This document shows positions 7,783-14,968 of a stretch of 43,215 nucleotides of DNA, piece after piece (position 1 is the stretch's first letter; the number at the start of each line of letters is the position of its first letter). The stretch comes from Acidimicrobiia bacterium. Lineage in GTDB: Bacteria; Actinomycetota; Acidimicrobiia; Acidimicrobiales; AC-14. The DNA lies in NCBI GenBank assembly GCA_023265025.1, contig JAHFUP010000038.1, positions 1 to 43,215 of the forward strand. Direction: 5' to 3'. Both the position numbers and the translations under genes were made by a program. The notes below the pieces were generated by a model. The model ran no database searches. It saw only the letters and a list, made by a program, of their open reading frames with translations, and was not told the origin of the DNA.

Positions 7783-8264
7783 GCGGGCTTGCGCCGGCCA
7801 TGGGCCGGCCGGACGGCGTCGGCCTCCGGCTTGGAGAAGCGCAGGGGCAGCGGCTCGACGCCCTCCTCCACCGGCGGGATGCTCTGCGACGGCGGCTCCA
7901 GGCCGTACTTCACCAGCAGGTTCAGGTAGTCGCGCTGGTACAGGACGCGGATGTTGACCTCCGGGTACAGCTCCTTCAGCCGGCGGGCCTTGCGGTTCTT
8001 CTTGGTCACCAGCTTCTGGTTCATCGTGGTGATCTCGATGAACAGGTCGTACGCCGGCAGGTAGAAGTCGGGCGTGAAAGCCTGGGCCGAGTGGCCCTCG
8101 TTGTCCCACTCGAGCACGAACGTACGCGGCTCGTAGTGCCAGACGATGCCGTAGAAGTCGAGCAGCTTGGCGAACTGAAGCTCGGAATTGTGGGCGAAGC
8201 GGACTCCGGCGTGGGGCAGCGGGAGGTCGTCCGGCGCCGGGGCGGAGTCGCGCAGCTCGCTCAG
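7779..8264 (-). CDS. Conserved actinobacterial protein of unknown function (TPDFYLP motif)
   Basis: About 161 aa; function unknown. The centre has the pattern KLLDFYGIVWHYEP, then EW, then FTPDFYLPAYDLFIEIT with VTKKNRKARRLKELYP. This alternation of acidic and basic residues (E...PDFYLP...E.T..K) resembles small restriction-like nuclease folds, but I would not assign activity from that. The conserved part begins well before the first GTG (8120). The reading frame is open from a stop just upstream, and the only fitting start is CTG at 8264, which has a perfect GGAGGGGG ribosome binding site 9 nt before it (8281-8274). It overlaps hisN by four bases and follows merR by five. Confidence 0.8.
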   Translation of the reverse strand: MSELRDSAPAPDDLPLPHAGVRFAHNSELQFAKLLDFYGIVWHYEPRTFVLEWDNEGHSAQAFTPDFYLPAYDLFIEITTMNQKLVTKKNRKARRLKELYPEVNIRVLYQRDYLNLLVKYGLEPPSQSIPPVEEGVEPLPLRFSKPEADAVRPAHGRRKPA

Positions 8265-8269
8265 GACGA

Positions 8270-8752
8270 CTAGCCCCCTCCGCCGGCGGCGCTACGCGAA
8301 GGGTGGGTGGACCCGACGGGCTGCGCCCGGGGCATGTCGGTGATCGCGGCGTCGAGCTCGTCCTTGACCCCGCCCAGGGCGACGATCGACAGGACTCCCT
8401 GGCCCCGACGGATCAGATCGACCAGTTCGCCGTCGGTGCGGACCAGCACCGAGCCGGCCCCGTTGATGACCAGGCTGGCGGTGGCGATGTCCTCCCCCAG
8501 GTGGTCGCGCAGGTACTCGATGGCCTTGCGGGCCGACTGCAGGGAAACGCCGGCGTCCAGGAGCCCCTTGATGACCTTCAGCTCGACCAGATCCCGGTAG
8601 GAATAGCGACGCTGCGTCCCCGAGCCGCGCGCATCGGCGATCGAGGGCCGGATGAGATCGGTACGGGCCCAGTAGTCCAGCTGCCGGTAGGTAATGCCAA
8701 CGATCTTGCAGACCTGCGGCCCCCGAAACCCGACCAGATCGTCCTCGCCCAT
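8270..8752 (-). CDS. MerR-family transcriptional regulator (Rv1830-like)
   Basis: 160 aa with an N-terminal winged-helix domain (VCKIVGITYRQLDYWARTDLI, about residues 14-34, then RRYSYRDLVELKVIKGLL). This is the hallmark of the MerR protein encoded next to the bifunctional nuclease in mycobacteria (Rv1830). The C-terminal half has the segment SLVINGAGSVLVRTDGELVDL and no Cys metal site, so it is not a metal sensor. ATG at 8752 follows AAAAGGGG. The short C-terminal tail (SAAGGGG) ends next to the ribosome binding site of the downstream gene. Likely role: regulation of growth or cell-division genes together with FtsR; inferred from synteny. Confidence 0.88.
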   Translation of the reverse strand: MGEDDLVGFRGPQVCKIVGITYRQLDYWARTDLIRPSIADARGSGTQRRYSYRDLVELKVIKGLLDAGVSLQSARKAIEYLRDHLGEDIATASLVINGAGSVLVRTDGELVDLIRRGQGVLSIVALGGVKDELDAAITDMPRAQPVGSTHPSRSAAGGGG

Positions 8753-8862
8753 CCCATCCCCTTTTCCACAAGGTCGAGCGCTTACGCAAACCGTGTAGTT
8801 ACGCCCTTGTCACGAGAGTAGGGGGTTGTCCACCGGATATCAACGACCGCCGAGTCGAAGCC
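8753..8862 (-). promoter_or_regulatory. merR upstream region with TTACGC direct repeat
   Basis: 110 bases between the nuclease stop and merR. TTACGC occurs at 8782-8787 and 8799-8804 (17-bp period). AAAAGGGG just before the merR ATG is the ribosome binding site. No clear -10/-35 pair. The repeat could be an operator for MerR itself. Confidence 0.35.
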
Positions 8863-9348
8863 TCAGGAGGCGAAGTCTTCGGGGTTCACTCCTTCGAGGA
8901 ACTCGCGGAAGCGCTCGACCTCGTCATCCTCCTCGTCGTCGTCCTCGCTCATCGTCACCGCCGCCTCCTCGAGGACGGACTCGTCGGCGAAGATCGGGGT
9001 GCCCAGGCGGGCGGCCAGGGCGATGGCGTCGGACGGGCGGCTGGAGACCTTGTACCCCGAACCGTTGGTGGTCATCTCGATCTCGGCGTAGAAGGTGCGG
9101 TCCCGCAGCTCGGTGATGACGATGCGCTCCACGCCGACTCCGAGGGCGATCAGCAGGTCGCGGAGGAGGTCATGGGTCAGGGGCCGGGCGGTGACCACGC
9201 CGTTCTGGGCGAAGGCGATGGCGGTGGCCTCGACCGGGCCGATGAAGATGGGCAGCACCCGGTGCTGGCCCTCGGCCTCGCGCAGGAGGACGATCGGGCT
9301 GTTGGTGGGCATCTCAACCCGCACCCCGACGAGGTGCATCTCGACCAC
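8863..9348 (-). CDS. Bifunctional nuclease domain protein (DUF151)
   Basis: 161 aa. The sequence MHLVGVRVEMPTNSPIVLLRE, then LPIFIGPVEATAIAF and SSRPSDAIALAARLGTPIF, is the DUF151/BFN fold, known from plant bifunctional nucleases and from mycobacterial Rv1829. The tail after residue 130 is strongly acidic (SEDDDEEDDEVERF). GTG at 9348 lies exactly 6 nt after TAACGT (9360-9355), so I prefer GTG with leaderless initiation over the ATG three codons later. Neighbours ftsR and merR are the conserved context. Cellular role unknown; nuclease activity is family knowledge, not visible here. Confidence 0.9.
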   Translation of the reverse strand: MVEMHLVGVRVEMPTNSPIVLLREAEGQHRVLPIFIGPVEATAIAFAQNGVVTARPLTHDLLRDLLIALGVGVERIVITELRDRTFYAEIEMTTNGSGYKVSSRPSDAIALAARLGTPIFADESVLEEAAVTMSEDDDEEDDEVERFREFLEGVNPEDFAS

Positions 9349-9354
9349 CTGCCG

Positions 9355-9360
9355 ACGTTA
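9355..9360 (-). promoter_or_regulatory. -10 box (TAACGT) of the leaderless nuclease gene
   Basis: TAACGT on the minus strand, 6 nt before GTG 9348. No Shine-Dalgarno lies between. Confidence 0.55.
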
Positions 9361-9389
9361 CCTCGCGCCGGGCGGAGCGACGAACGCGG

Positions 9390-9929
9390 CTAGGACCCGT
9401 AGAGGGCCCCGACGTAGGCGTCGGGGTCGTCCCGGAGGACGGCGAGGTCGGCCACCACCACCCGGTCGAGGTTCCGGTACCGCTGGGCGAAGTCCAGCCC
9501 GTACCCGAGCACGAACTCGTCGCCGATCTCGAACCCGCGGTAGTCGACCGGCGTGGGGATGATCCGCCGGGACGTCCGGTCGAGGAGGGTGCAGGCCTGG
9601 ATCGACCGGGGCCCCCGCCGGCCCAGCTCGGCGAGGAGGTAGTGGAGGGTGAGCCCGGTGTCGACGATGTCCTCCACCAGCACGACATCGCGGTCGGAGA
9701 CGTCGATGTCCAGGTCCTTGACGATGCGGACCCGGCCGCTCTCGGGGGCGTAGGTCGAGATGGCCATGAAGTCGACGATCGGGACGATCGTCAGGGCCCG
9801 GACCATGTCGGCCAGGAACGGCACGCTGCCCTTGAGCACCGCCACCAGCACGACGCCGTCGGCGTGGGCGTCGGAGATCTCCGCGGCCACCCGGGCCGCC
9901 CCCGCCGCCAGCTCTTCCGCCGGGATCAG
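9390..9929 (-). CDS. hpt: Hypoxanthine-guanine phosphoribosyltransferase
   Basis: Purine salvage enzyme that makes IMP or GMP from hypoxanthine or guanine and PRPP. Motifs: VLVAVLKGSVPFLADM, the PRPP loop VVLVEDIVDTGLTL, and FVLGYGLDFAQRYRNL near the end. The start is uncertain. GTG at 9890 would begin after the conserved first helix. The family segment RVLIPAEELAA lies upstream and is open to the ftsR stop (TAG 9946-9944), but contains no ATG, GTG or TTG. CTG at 9929 is the most likely start, giving 179 aa; no clear ribosome binding site precedes it. Its position between ftsR and the nuclease is an insertion relative to the mycobacterial order. Confidence 0.9.
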   Translation of the reverse strand: MIPAEELAAGAARVAAEISDAHADGVVLVAVLKGSVPFLADMVRALTIVPIVDFMAISTYAPESGRVRIVKDLDIDVSDRDVVLVEDIVDTGLTLHYLLAELGRRGPRSIQACTLLDRTSRRIIPTPVDYRGFEIGDEFVLGYGLDFAQRYRNLDRVVVADLAVLRDDPDAYVGALYGS

Positions 9930-9943
9930 GACGCGCGGAGGAT

Positions 9944-10810
9944 CTATTGCCCCTCGATGTACTTGCGGAGCGCCTGGCGCAGCATGGCGGCCCGCAGTCC
10001 CTGGCCCAGCTTGGTCAGGTCGGACAGGGCGTCGGCCGCCTGGCGGCGGGCCTGGGGGTTGCGCTGCTTCAGCATGGGCAACACCACCTGCTCCAGGAAG
10101 CCGGCCTCCCGCTCGCCGGCGGTCTTGTACATCCGCAGGTGGCGGGCCTCCACGCCGTACTTCATGAAGCCGGCGGCCAGCTGGGCGACCATCAGGGCCT
10201 CCTCGTCGTAATAGACGCTGGAGGCGGCCCGCCGACCGGCGAGGAGGCCGTAGCGCTCCAGCTCCCGCACGTCGTCGTCCTCCAGGCCGCTGGCCGCAGC
10301 CAGCTCGCCGATGGTCATGCTGACGCCGCTCGACGACAGGCTCAGCGGAGCCGCCTCGGCGATCGCCGGCGGTGCCGCGGGGGCGGGTTGCGCCCGCGTC
10401 GCCGCCGGCCGGGCGGCCGGCCGTGCCGGCGCCGGCACCTCGACCGACTCGACGACCTCCGCCACATCCGGCTCGCCGGCGTCGGCCGCACCGCCGGTCT
10501 CAGCCTCGACATCGGGCACGACCGGCGCCGGCGGCTCGTCGGCCACCTCGGCGCCGCCGCCCCGTAGCCGGCCTTTGATGACCTTCAGCGGCAGGAAGTG
10601 CTCCCGCTGCTGGCGGAGGATCCACCGCAGCCGCTCGACATCGGTGTCGTAGAACTTCCGGTACCCCGACGGCGTGCGCTCGGGGTCGAGCAGCCCCTGG
10701 CTCTCCAGGAAGCGGATCTTGGAGATGGTGACGTCGGGGAACTCCTCCTTGAGGAGCGCCAGGACCTCGCCGATGGACAGGTACGCCCGGTCCTCCACAG
10801 TTCCGCTCAC
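9944..10810 (-). CDS. ftsR: FtsR-like MerR-family regulator
   Basis: 288 aa. The N-terminus YLSIGEVLALLKEEFPDVTI, then SKIRFLESQGLL, ERTPSGYRKFYDTDVERL and WILRQQREHFLPLKVIKGRL, is diagnostic of the family of Rv1828 and of corynebacterial FtsR, an activator of ftsZ. A Pro/Ala/Glu-rich linker (about residues 85-160) joins it to a C-terminal domain starting at SMTIGELAAASGL, which itself looks like a second degenerate helix-turn-helix. GTG at 10810. Conserved neighbour of garA and gcvH. Function is inferred from the family. Confidence 0.9.
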   Translation of the reverse strand: MSGTVEDRAYLSIGEVLALLKEEFPDVTISKIRFLESQGLLDPERTPSGYRKFYDTDVERLRWILRQQREHFLPLKVIKGRLRGGGAEVADEPPAPVVPDVEAETGGAADAGEPDVAEVVESVEVPAPARPAARPAATRAQPAPAAPPAIAEAAPLSLSSSGVSMTIGELAAASGLEDDDVRELERYGLLAGRRAASSVYYDEEALMVAQLAAGFMKYGVEARHLRMYKTAGEREAGFLEQVVLPMLKQRNPQARRQAADALSDLTKLGQGLRAAMLRQALRKYIEGQ

Positions 10811-10834
10811 CAGGTCGCCGTCTGCGACGGCTGT

Positions 10835-10886
10835 CCCGCTGAGCGGGGCTCTGTTTTCATTGGTTCGCTCACTGTCGTTCGCTCAC
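10835..10886 (-). repeat. garA-ftsR gap: small hairpin and GTGAGCGAAC direct repeat
   Basis: Hairpin 10835-10847 (CCCGC-TGA-GCGGG). Direct repeats on the minus strand, GTGAGCGAAC, at 10886-10877 and 10872-10863 with a 14-bp period; the first covers the garA stop codon. The GAGCGA core is also present several times in the hhyS-hhyL gap (1521-1590), which suggests a dispersed repeat family. Confidence 0.5.
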
Positions 10887-11374
10887 TCGTCGCCCGGCCC
10901 GCCGGCGAAGAAAACCAGGCGGAACTTGCCGATCTGGAGCTCGTCGCCGTTGGCCAGCGGTGCCTCCTCGATGCGCTCACGGTTGAGGTACGTGCCGTTC
11001 AGGGAGCCGGCGTCGCGCACGGAGTAGTCGTCGCCGGCTCGGACGATCTCGGCATGGCGGCGGGAGACGGTGATGTCGTCGAGGAAGATGTCGGAGTCGG
11101 GGTGGCGGCCGGCGCGGGTGACGTCGCCCTCGAGGACGAACTTCGAGCCGGCGTTGGGCCCCCGCTTGACGACGACCATGGCGGTCGACTCCGGGAGCTC
11201 CTCCAGCGCCATGGCCAGGTCGTCGTCGAGGATCTCGCCGGTGGCGTCGACCGGGGCGAAGGTGATGGTGGTCTCCTCGCCGGAGTCGGACTCCAGGGCC
11301 GCCCCGCACGAGGAGCAGAACTTGGCCCGGAGCGCGTTCCGGTGCCCGCAGTTCGTGCAGAAGATGTCCGTCAT
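10883..11374 (-). CDS. garA: GarA/OdhI-type FHA protein with N-terminal zinc ribbon
   Basis: 163 aa. Residues 5-24 form a zinc ribbon (CTNCGHRNALRAKFCSSCG). An acidic stretch with EETT follows; this is the place where GarA and OdhI carry the Thr phosphorylated by Ser/Thr kinases (ETTS motif). The FHA domain covers roughly 65-155, with GRHPDSDIFLDD, VSRRHAEI and GSLNGTYLN. Family knowledge: the unphosphorylated protein inhibits 2-oxoglutarate dehydrogenase and tunes glutamate metabolism; phosphorylation makes the FHA domain bind its own tail. The ATG overlaps the gcvH stop (ATGA). The zinc ribbon is an addition relative to mycobacterial GarA. Confidence 0.9.
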   Translation of the reverse strand: MTDIFCTNCGHRNALRAKFCSSCGAALESDSGEETTITFAPVDATGEILDDDLAMALEELPESTAMVVVKRGPNAGSKFVLEGDVTRAGRHPDSDIFLDDITVSRRHAEIVRAGDDYSVRDAGSLNGTYLNRERIEEAPLANGDELQIGKFRLVFFAGGPGDE

Positions 11375-11751
11375 CCGGAGATGAGGGCCTGGTACGCGCC
11401 GGCGTCGAGGAGCCCCTCGAGCGACGCCTCGCCGGCGGGCTCGATCACGCAGATCCAGCCGTCGCCGTAGGGATCCTCGTTCATTCGCTGCGGGGCCTCG
11501 GCCAGCTCGGCGTTGACCTCCACGACCGTGCCGGCGACCGGTGAGTAGATGTCGGACACCGACTTGGTGGACTCCACCTCGCTGCATGCCCCGCCGGCCT
11601 CGACGACCGTTCCCACGGCCGGCAATTGTACGAACACGACGTCGCCCAGGGCGTCCTGGGCGTAGTCGGTGATACCGATCCGTACCCGTCCCTCGTCGAC
11701 GAGCGCCCACTCGTGGTCCTTGGTGTACCGCCGGTCCTCGGGCACGTTCAT
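11371..11751 (-). CDS. gcvH: Glycine cleavage system H protein
   Basis: Lipoyl carrier that shuttles the aminomethyl group between P-, T- and L-proteins. 126 aa. The lipoylated Lys lies in EVESTKSVSDIYSPV; RYTKDHEWA at the start and NEDPYGDGWI near the end are family signatures. ATG 11751 lies 8 nt after TAGCGT (11765-11760), without a ribosome binding site, so leaderless. An upstream in-frame ATG would add seven poorly conserved residues. Translationally coupled to garA. Confidence 0.96.
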   Translation of the reverse strand: MNVPEDRRYTKDHEWALVDEGRVRIGITDYAQDALGDVVFVQLPAVGTVVEAGGACSEVESTKSVSDIYSPVAGTVVEVNAELAEAPQRMNEDPYGDGWICVIEPAGEASLEGLLDAGAYQALISG

Positions 11752-11759
11752 GGCGCGAG

Positions 11760-11765
11760 ACGCTA
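11760..11765 (-). promoter_or_regulatory. -10 box (TAGCGT) of the leaderless gcvH-garA-ftsR transcript
   Basis: TAGCGT on the minus strand, 8 nt before the gcvH ATG. Confidence 0.5.
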
Positions 11766-11797
11766 GCGCCAACGCGACGGGTGCCGGGCATACTGCG

Positions 11798-14287
11798 CTA
11801 CCGCAGGAGCTGGCCGATCCTCCGGGCGTACTCCTGGGCGAGGTGCCGGGCCGCGGCGTCGGAGGAGCCCTCGGCCCACACGTGGGTCACCGGCTCGTCG
11901 GGGTCAGGGAGGATCAGGGCCCAGCCGTCCTCGTGGAGGATCTTCACCCCGTCGACCAGCACGACCTCCCGGTCCTTGGCGGCCTCCACCACCCTGCGCA
12001 TGACCAGCCCCTTCTGCTCCCAGGGGGTGACGACGCTGTCCTGGGCCATGTGCACATCGGGCAGGCCGGCGACGATCTTCGACAGGCGCACGCCCGACCG
12101 GGCCAGCAGCTCCAGCAGGTGGACCAGAGAGGCGGTGGCGTCGTAGGCCGGGAGGAAGTCCGGGAAGATGAAGCCCCCGTCCTGGCTACAGGCCAGCACG
12201 ACCCCCTCCGTCGCCTCGGCCACGTCCATGATGTGGGTGGCAGAAACCTTGGTCCACACGATCTCGGCCCCGGCCTCGGCGGCGATGCGCTCGGCCGCCG
12301 AGGAGACCGACACGGGCAGGGCGATGCGGGCGTCCCTGACCTGGGAGGAGACCAGGGTCACCAGGACCAGCAAGGCCTCCTCGTCGGACAGCAGGTGCCC
12401 GTCGTCGTCGACGAGGGTGAGGCGCTCCCCGTCGGGATCGATGATGGCGCCAAGATGGGCGCCCGACGAGCGGACCAGCCCTGCCACCCGCTCCCCGTGC
12501 ACCTTCGGGTCGAACGCCGCGGCGCCGGCGGTGAACGCGTAGGGGTTCACCGACAGGATATCGGCGCCGAGCTTGGAGAGCACGCTGGGCATGACCACCG
12601 ACGTGGAGCCGTAGCCGTGGTCGACGACGAGCCGGAACCCCGCCCCCGGGATGAGCCCGACGTCGACGGTGGCCAGCATGGCCGCCGAGTAGTGCTCGAG
12701 GGCCCGGGCCGGGTAGCTGATGTCGCCGATGTCGGCCGCGAACGCCCGCCGGAAGTCCTCCCGGTCGAAGAAGCGCTCGATCTTGCGCTGGGCCGCTTCG
12801 TCGACGTCGGTGCCGTCGGCGTCGAGGAACCGGACGGTGACCGACTGGGGGTCGCCCCTCGCCAGGCGGACGGTGACCCCGCCCTGGCCCTGCGACCGGC
12901 GGACGTGGAACCGGGTGACGGGCACCGGCGACATCTCCAGGTCGGTGACGTCGACGCCACCGGCGTTCAGGCCGGCCATCACCGCCCGCTTCAGGGCCCG
13001 GGCCGCCCGGCTCGAGTCACGCGACGTCGTGACCGTCGAGCCCTTCTTCATGGTGGTGGCGTAGGCCATCGCCAGCCGGCAGGCGAACTCGGGGGTCATG
13101 TCGACGTTGGCCAGGCCCGTCACGCCGTTGCGGCTGAACAGTTTGCGGGCGCCCCGTGACTCCCAGACAATCGACGAGTTGATGATGGCGCCCGGCTCGA
13201 CGGTCTTGAACGGGTAGACCTTCACGCCGGGGTTCACGACCGCGTGGTCGCCGACGAAGCAGTTGTCGCCCACCACCACGCCTTCCTCACAGCGGGCGTA
13301 GGCCCGCAGGTCGGTCGACCGGCCGATGACCGAGCCCCGCAGGATGACGCTCTGGCTGATGTAGGCGTTGTCGTGGACCACCGAGCGCTCAATGAAGGCG
13401 TCGGCGCGGACCATCACGTTGGTGCCGAGCACCGAGTACTCCCGGAGCTGGGCGCCGGCCTCGACCCGGCAGTAGTCGCCGATGATGGCCGGCCCGACGA
13501 TCTTGGCCGCGGGGTCGACCTCGGCCCCCTCCCCGAGCCAGACGCCCTCGGCGATCCGGAACCCGGGCATGTCGACGGCGACCTTGCCGTCGAGCACGTC
13601 GCGGTGCGCCTTGAGGTAGGCCTCGAGCGTGCCGACGTCCTCCCAGTAGCCCTCGGCCACGTGGCCGAAGATCGGCTTGCCGTCGGCCAGGAGCCCGGGG
13701 AAGACGTCGCTGGAGAAGTCGACCTGCTCGCCCTCGGGGATGTAGTCGAACACGGCCGGGTCACAGACGTAGATGCCGGTGTTCACCGTGTCGGAGAAGA
13801 CCTGGCCCCACGTCGGCTTCTCCAGGAAGCGCTCAATGGACCCGTCGTCCCGAACGATGACGATGCCGAACTCGAGGGGGTTCTCCATCGCCTTGAGGGC
13901 CAGGGTGGCCAGGGAGCCCTTGCGCTCGTGGACGGCCACCAGCTCGGAGAGGTCGATGTCGGTGAGGACATCGCCCGAGATGACGAGGAACGGCTCGTCG
14001 AGCTCGTCCCGGGCGTTGCGGACGGAGCCGGCAGTGCCGAGAGGCGTCTCCTCGGTGGCGTAGACCATCCGGACCCCGAACTCCGAGCCGTCGCCGAAGT
14101 AGGTGCGGATCGTCTGTGGCAGGAACGCCAGGGTGACGACGATGTCCTCGAAGCCGTGGGACTTCAGCAGCCGCACGACGTGCTCCATCATCGGCCGGTT
14201 GGCCAGGGGCATCAGGGGCTTGGGCTGGTTGGACGTGAGGGGCCGGAGGCGGGTGCCCTCGCCGCCGGCCATGATCACGGCTTTCAT
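11798..14287 (-). CDS. Fused sugar-1-phosphate nucleotidyltransferase / phosphomannomutase-like protein
   Basis: 829 aa; ATG at 14287, 22 nt after the pgsA stop. Residues 1-235: nucleotidyltransferase fold with MKAVIMAGGEGTRLRPLT and FLEKPTWGQVFSDTVNTGIY. About 250-370: left-handed beta-helix hexapeptide repeats (IIGDYCRVEAGAQL, VVGDNCFVGDHAVV). About 380-829: phosphomannomutase/phosphoglucomutase-like region. In place of the usual TxSHNP phosphoserine loop it has VTTSRDSSRAARALKRA, as in other members of this fused actinobacterial/cyanobacterial family. It may make GDP-mannose or a related activated sugar for envelope glycans. Whether the mutase half is catalytic or regulatory cannot be told from sequence. 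Confidence 0.88.
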   Translation of the reverse strand: MKAVIMAGGEGTRLRPLTSNQPKPLMPLANRPMMEHVVRLLKSHGFEDIVVTLAFLPQTIRTYFGDGSEFGVRMVYATEETPLGTAGSVRNARDELDEPFLVISGDVLTDIDLSELVAVHERKGSLATLALKAMENPLEFGIVIVRDDGSIERFLEKPTWGQVFSDTVNTGIYVCDPAVFDYIPEGEQVDFSSDVFPGLLADGKPIFGHVAEGYWEDVGTLEAYLKAHRDVLDGKVAVDMPGFRIAEGVWLGEGAEVDPAAKIVGPAIIGDYCRVEAGAQLREYSVLGTNVMVRADAFIERSVVHDNAYISQSVILRGSVIGRSTDLRAYARCEEGVVVGDNCFVGDHAVVNPGVKVYPFKTVEPGAIINSSIVWESRGARKLFSRNGVTGLANVDMTPEFACRLAMAYATTMKKGSTVTTSRDSSRAARALKRAVMAGLNAGGVDVTDLEMSPVPVTRFHVRRSQGQGGVTVRLARGDPQSVTVRFLDADGTDVDEAAQRKIERFFDREDFRRAFAADIGDISYPARALEHYSAAMLATVDVGLIPGAGFRLVVDHGYGSTSVVMPSVLSKLGADILSVNPYAFTAGAAAFDPKVHGERVAGLVRSSGAHLGAIIDPDGERLTLVDDDGHLLSDEEALLVLVTLVSSQVRDARIALPVSVSSAAERIAAEAGAEIVWTKVSATHIMDVAEATEGVVLACSQDGGFIFPDFLPAYDATASLVHLLELLARSGVRLSKIVAGLPDVHMAQDSVVTPWEQKGLVMRRVVEAAKDREVVLVDGVKILHEDGWALILPDPDEPVTHVWAEGSSDAAARHLAQEYARRIGQLLR

Positions 14288-14309
14288 GCCCACCGTCCCG
14301 GTGACAAGG

Positions 14310-14903
14310 TCACGTGGCCAATCGTCCGGCCCGGCCCTCGCGCAGGGCCTGGCGAGCGGGCCCCACATAGGTGGCGGCGGCGTACCAGGCCATGATCAGG
14401 CCGGCGACCGCCACCACCCAGGCCAGGGCGTACGCCGGGCCGTGCCGGTGGCCCCAGAGGAACAGCGGGAAGGCCACCATCATGAGGAGGGTGCCGCACT
14501 TGCCGGCCCAGCTGACGTCGATGCGGCGAGCTCCCATGGCGCCGAGCAGGATGGTGGTCCCGGCCACGAGCACCTCCCGGGCGATGGCCGGCCAGAAGAT
14601 CACCGCCGGCACCGAGCCGTCGACCAGGATGGCGACCATCCCGACGACCAGCAGAACCTTGTCGGCGATCGGGTCGAGCACCTTGCCCAGATTGGACACC
14701 TGGTTGAAGTGGCGGGCGATGTAACCGTCGACCCAGTCGGTGGCGCCGAGCCCCCCGAGCAGCAGCGCCGCGCCCAGCCGGTTCTCCCGGCCGAACAGCA
14801 GCCACAGGAACACCGGCACGCACGCCAGGCGCAACAGCGAAATGGCGTTGGGGAGGGTGGCGACCCGGTCGAGGCGATCTCCGTCTGCTTCCGGCCCCGT
14901 CAT
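14310..14903 (-). CDS. CDP-alcohol phosphatidyltransferase (PgsA-like)
   Basis: Integral membrane enzyme that joins a CDP-diacylglycerol phosphatidyl group to an alcohol. 197 aa with about five hydrophobic segments. The CDP-alcohol motif is complete: DG..AR (DWVDGYIAR), then GKVLDPIADK. ATG 14903 lies 8 nt after TAGGAT (14917-14912), and that decides the start over an in-frame ATG 24 bases upstream. PgsA (phosphatidylglycerophosphate) and cardiolipin or inositol-phosphate variants share the motif; PgsA is the commonest assignment at this length. Shares a divergent promoter region with the metzincin gene. Confidence 0.85.
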   Translation of the reverse strand: MTGPEADGDRLDRVATLPNAISLLRLACVPVFLWLLFGRENRLGAALLLGGLGATDWVDGYIARHFNQVSNLGKVLDPIADKVLLVVGMVAILVDGSVPAVIFWPAIAREVLVAGTTILLGAMGARRIDVSWAGKCGTLLMMVAFPLFLWGHRHGPAYALAWVVAVAGLIMAWYAAATYVGPARQALREGRAGRLAT

Positions 14904-14911
14904 GTCGCGTA

Positions 14912-14961
14912 ATCCTACCTGCGCCACACGAGGGCCGGTCCGGGCCGGCCGGCGCTAGTGT
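14912..14961. promoter_or_regulatory. Divergent leaderless promoters (pgsA-like / metzincin)
   Basis: Minus strand: TAGGAT at 14917-14912, 8 nt before ATG 14903. Plus strand: TAGTGT at 14956-14961, 7 nt before ATG 14969. Neither start has a Shine-Dalgarno. The gap between the two start codons is only 65 bases. Confidence 0.6.
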
Positions 14962-14968
14962 CGCCAGC

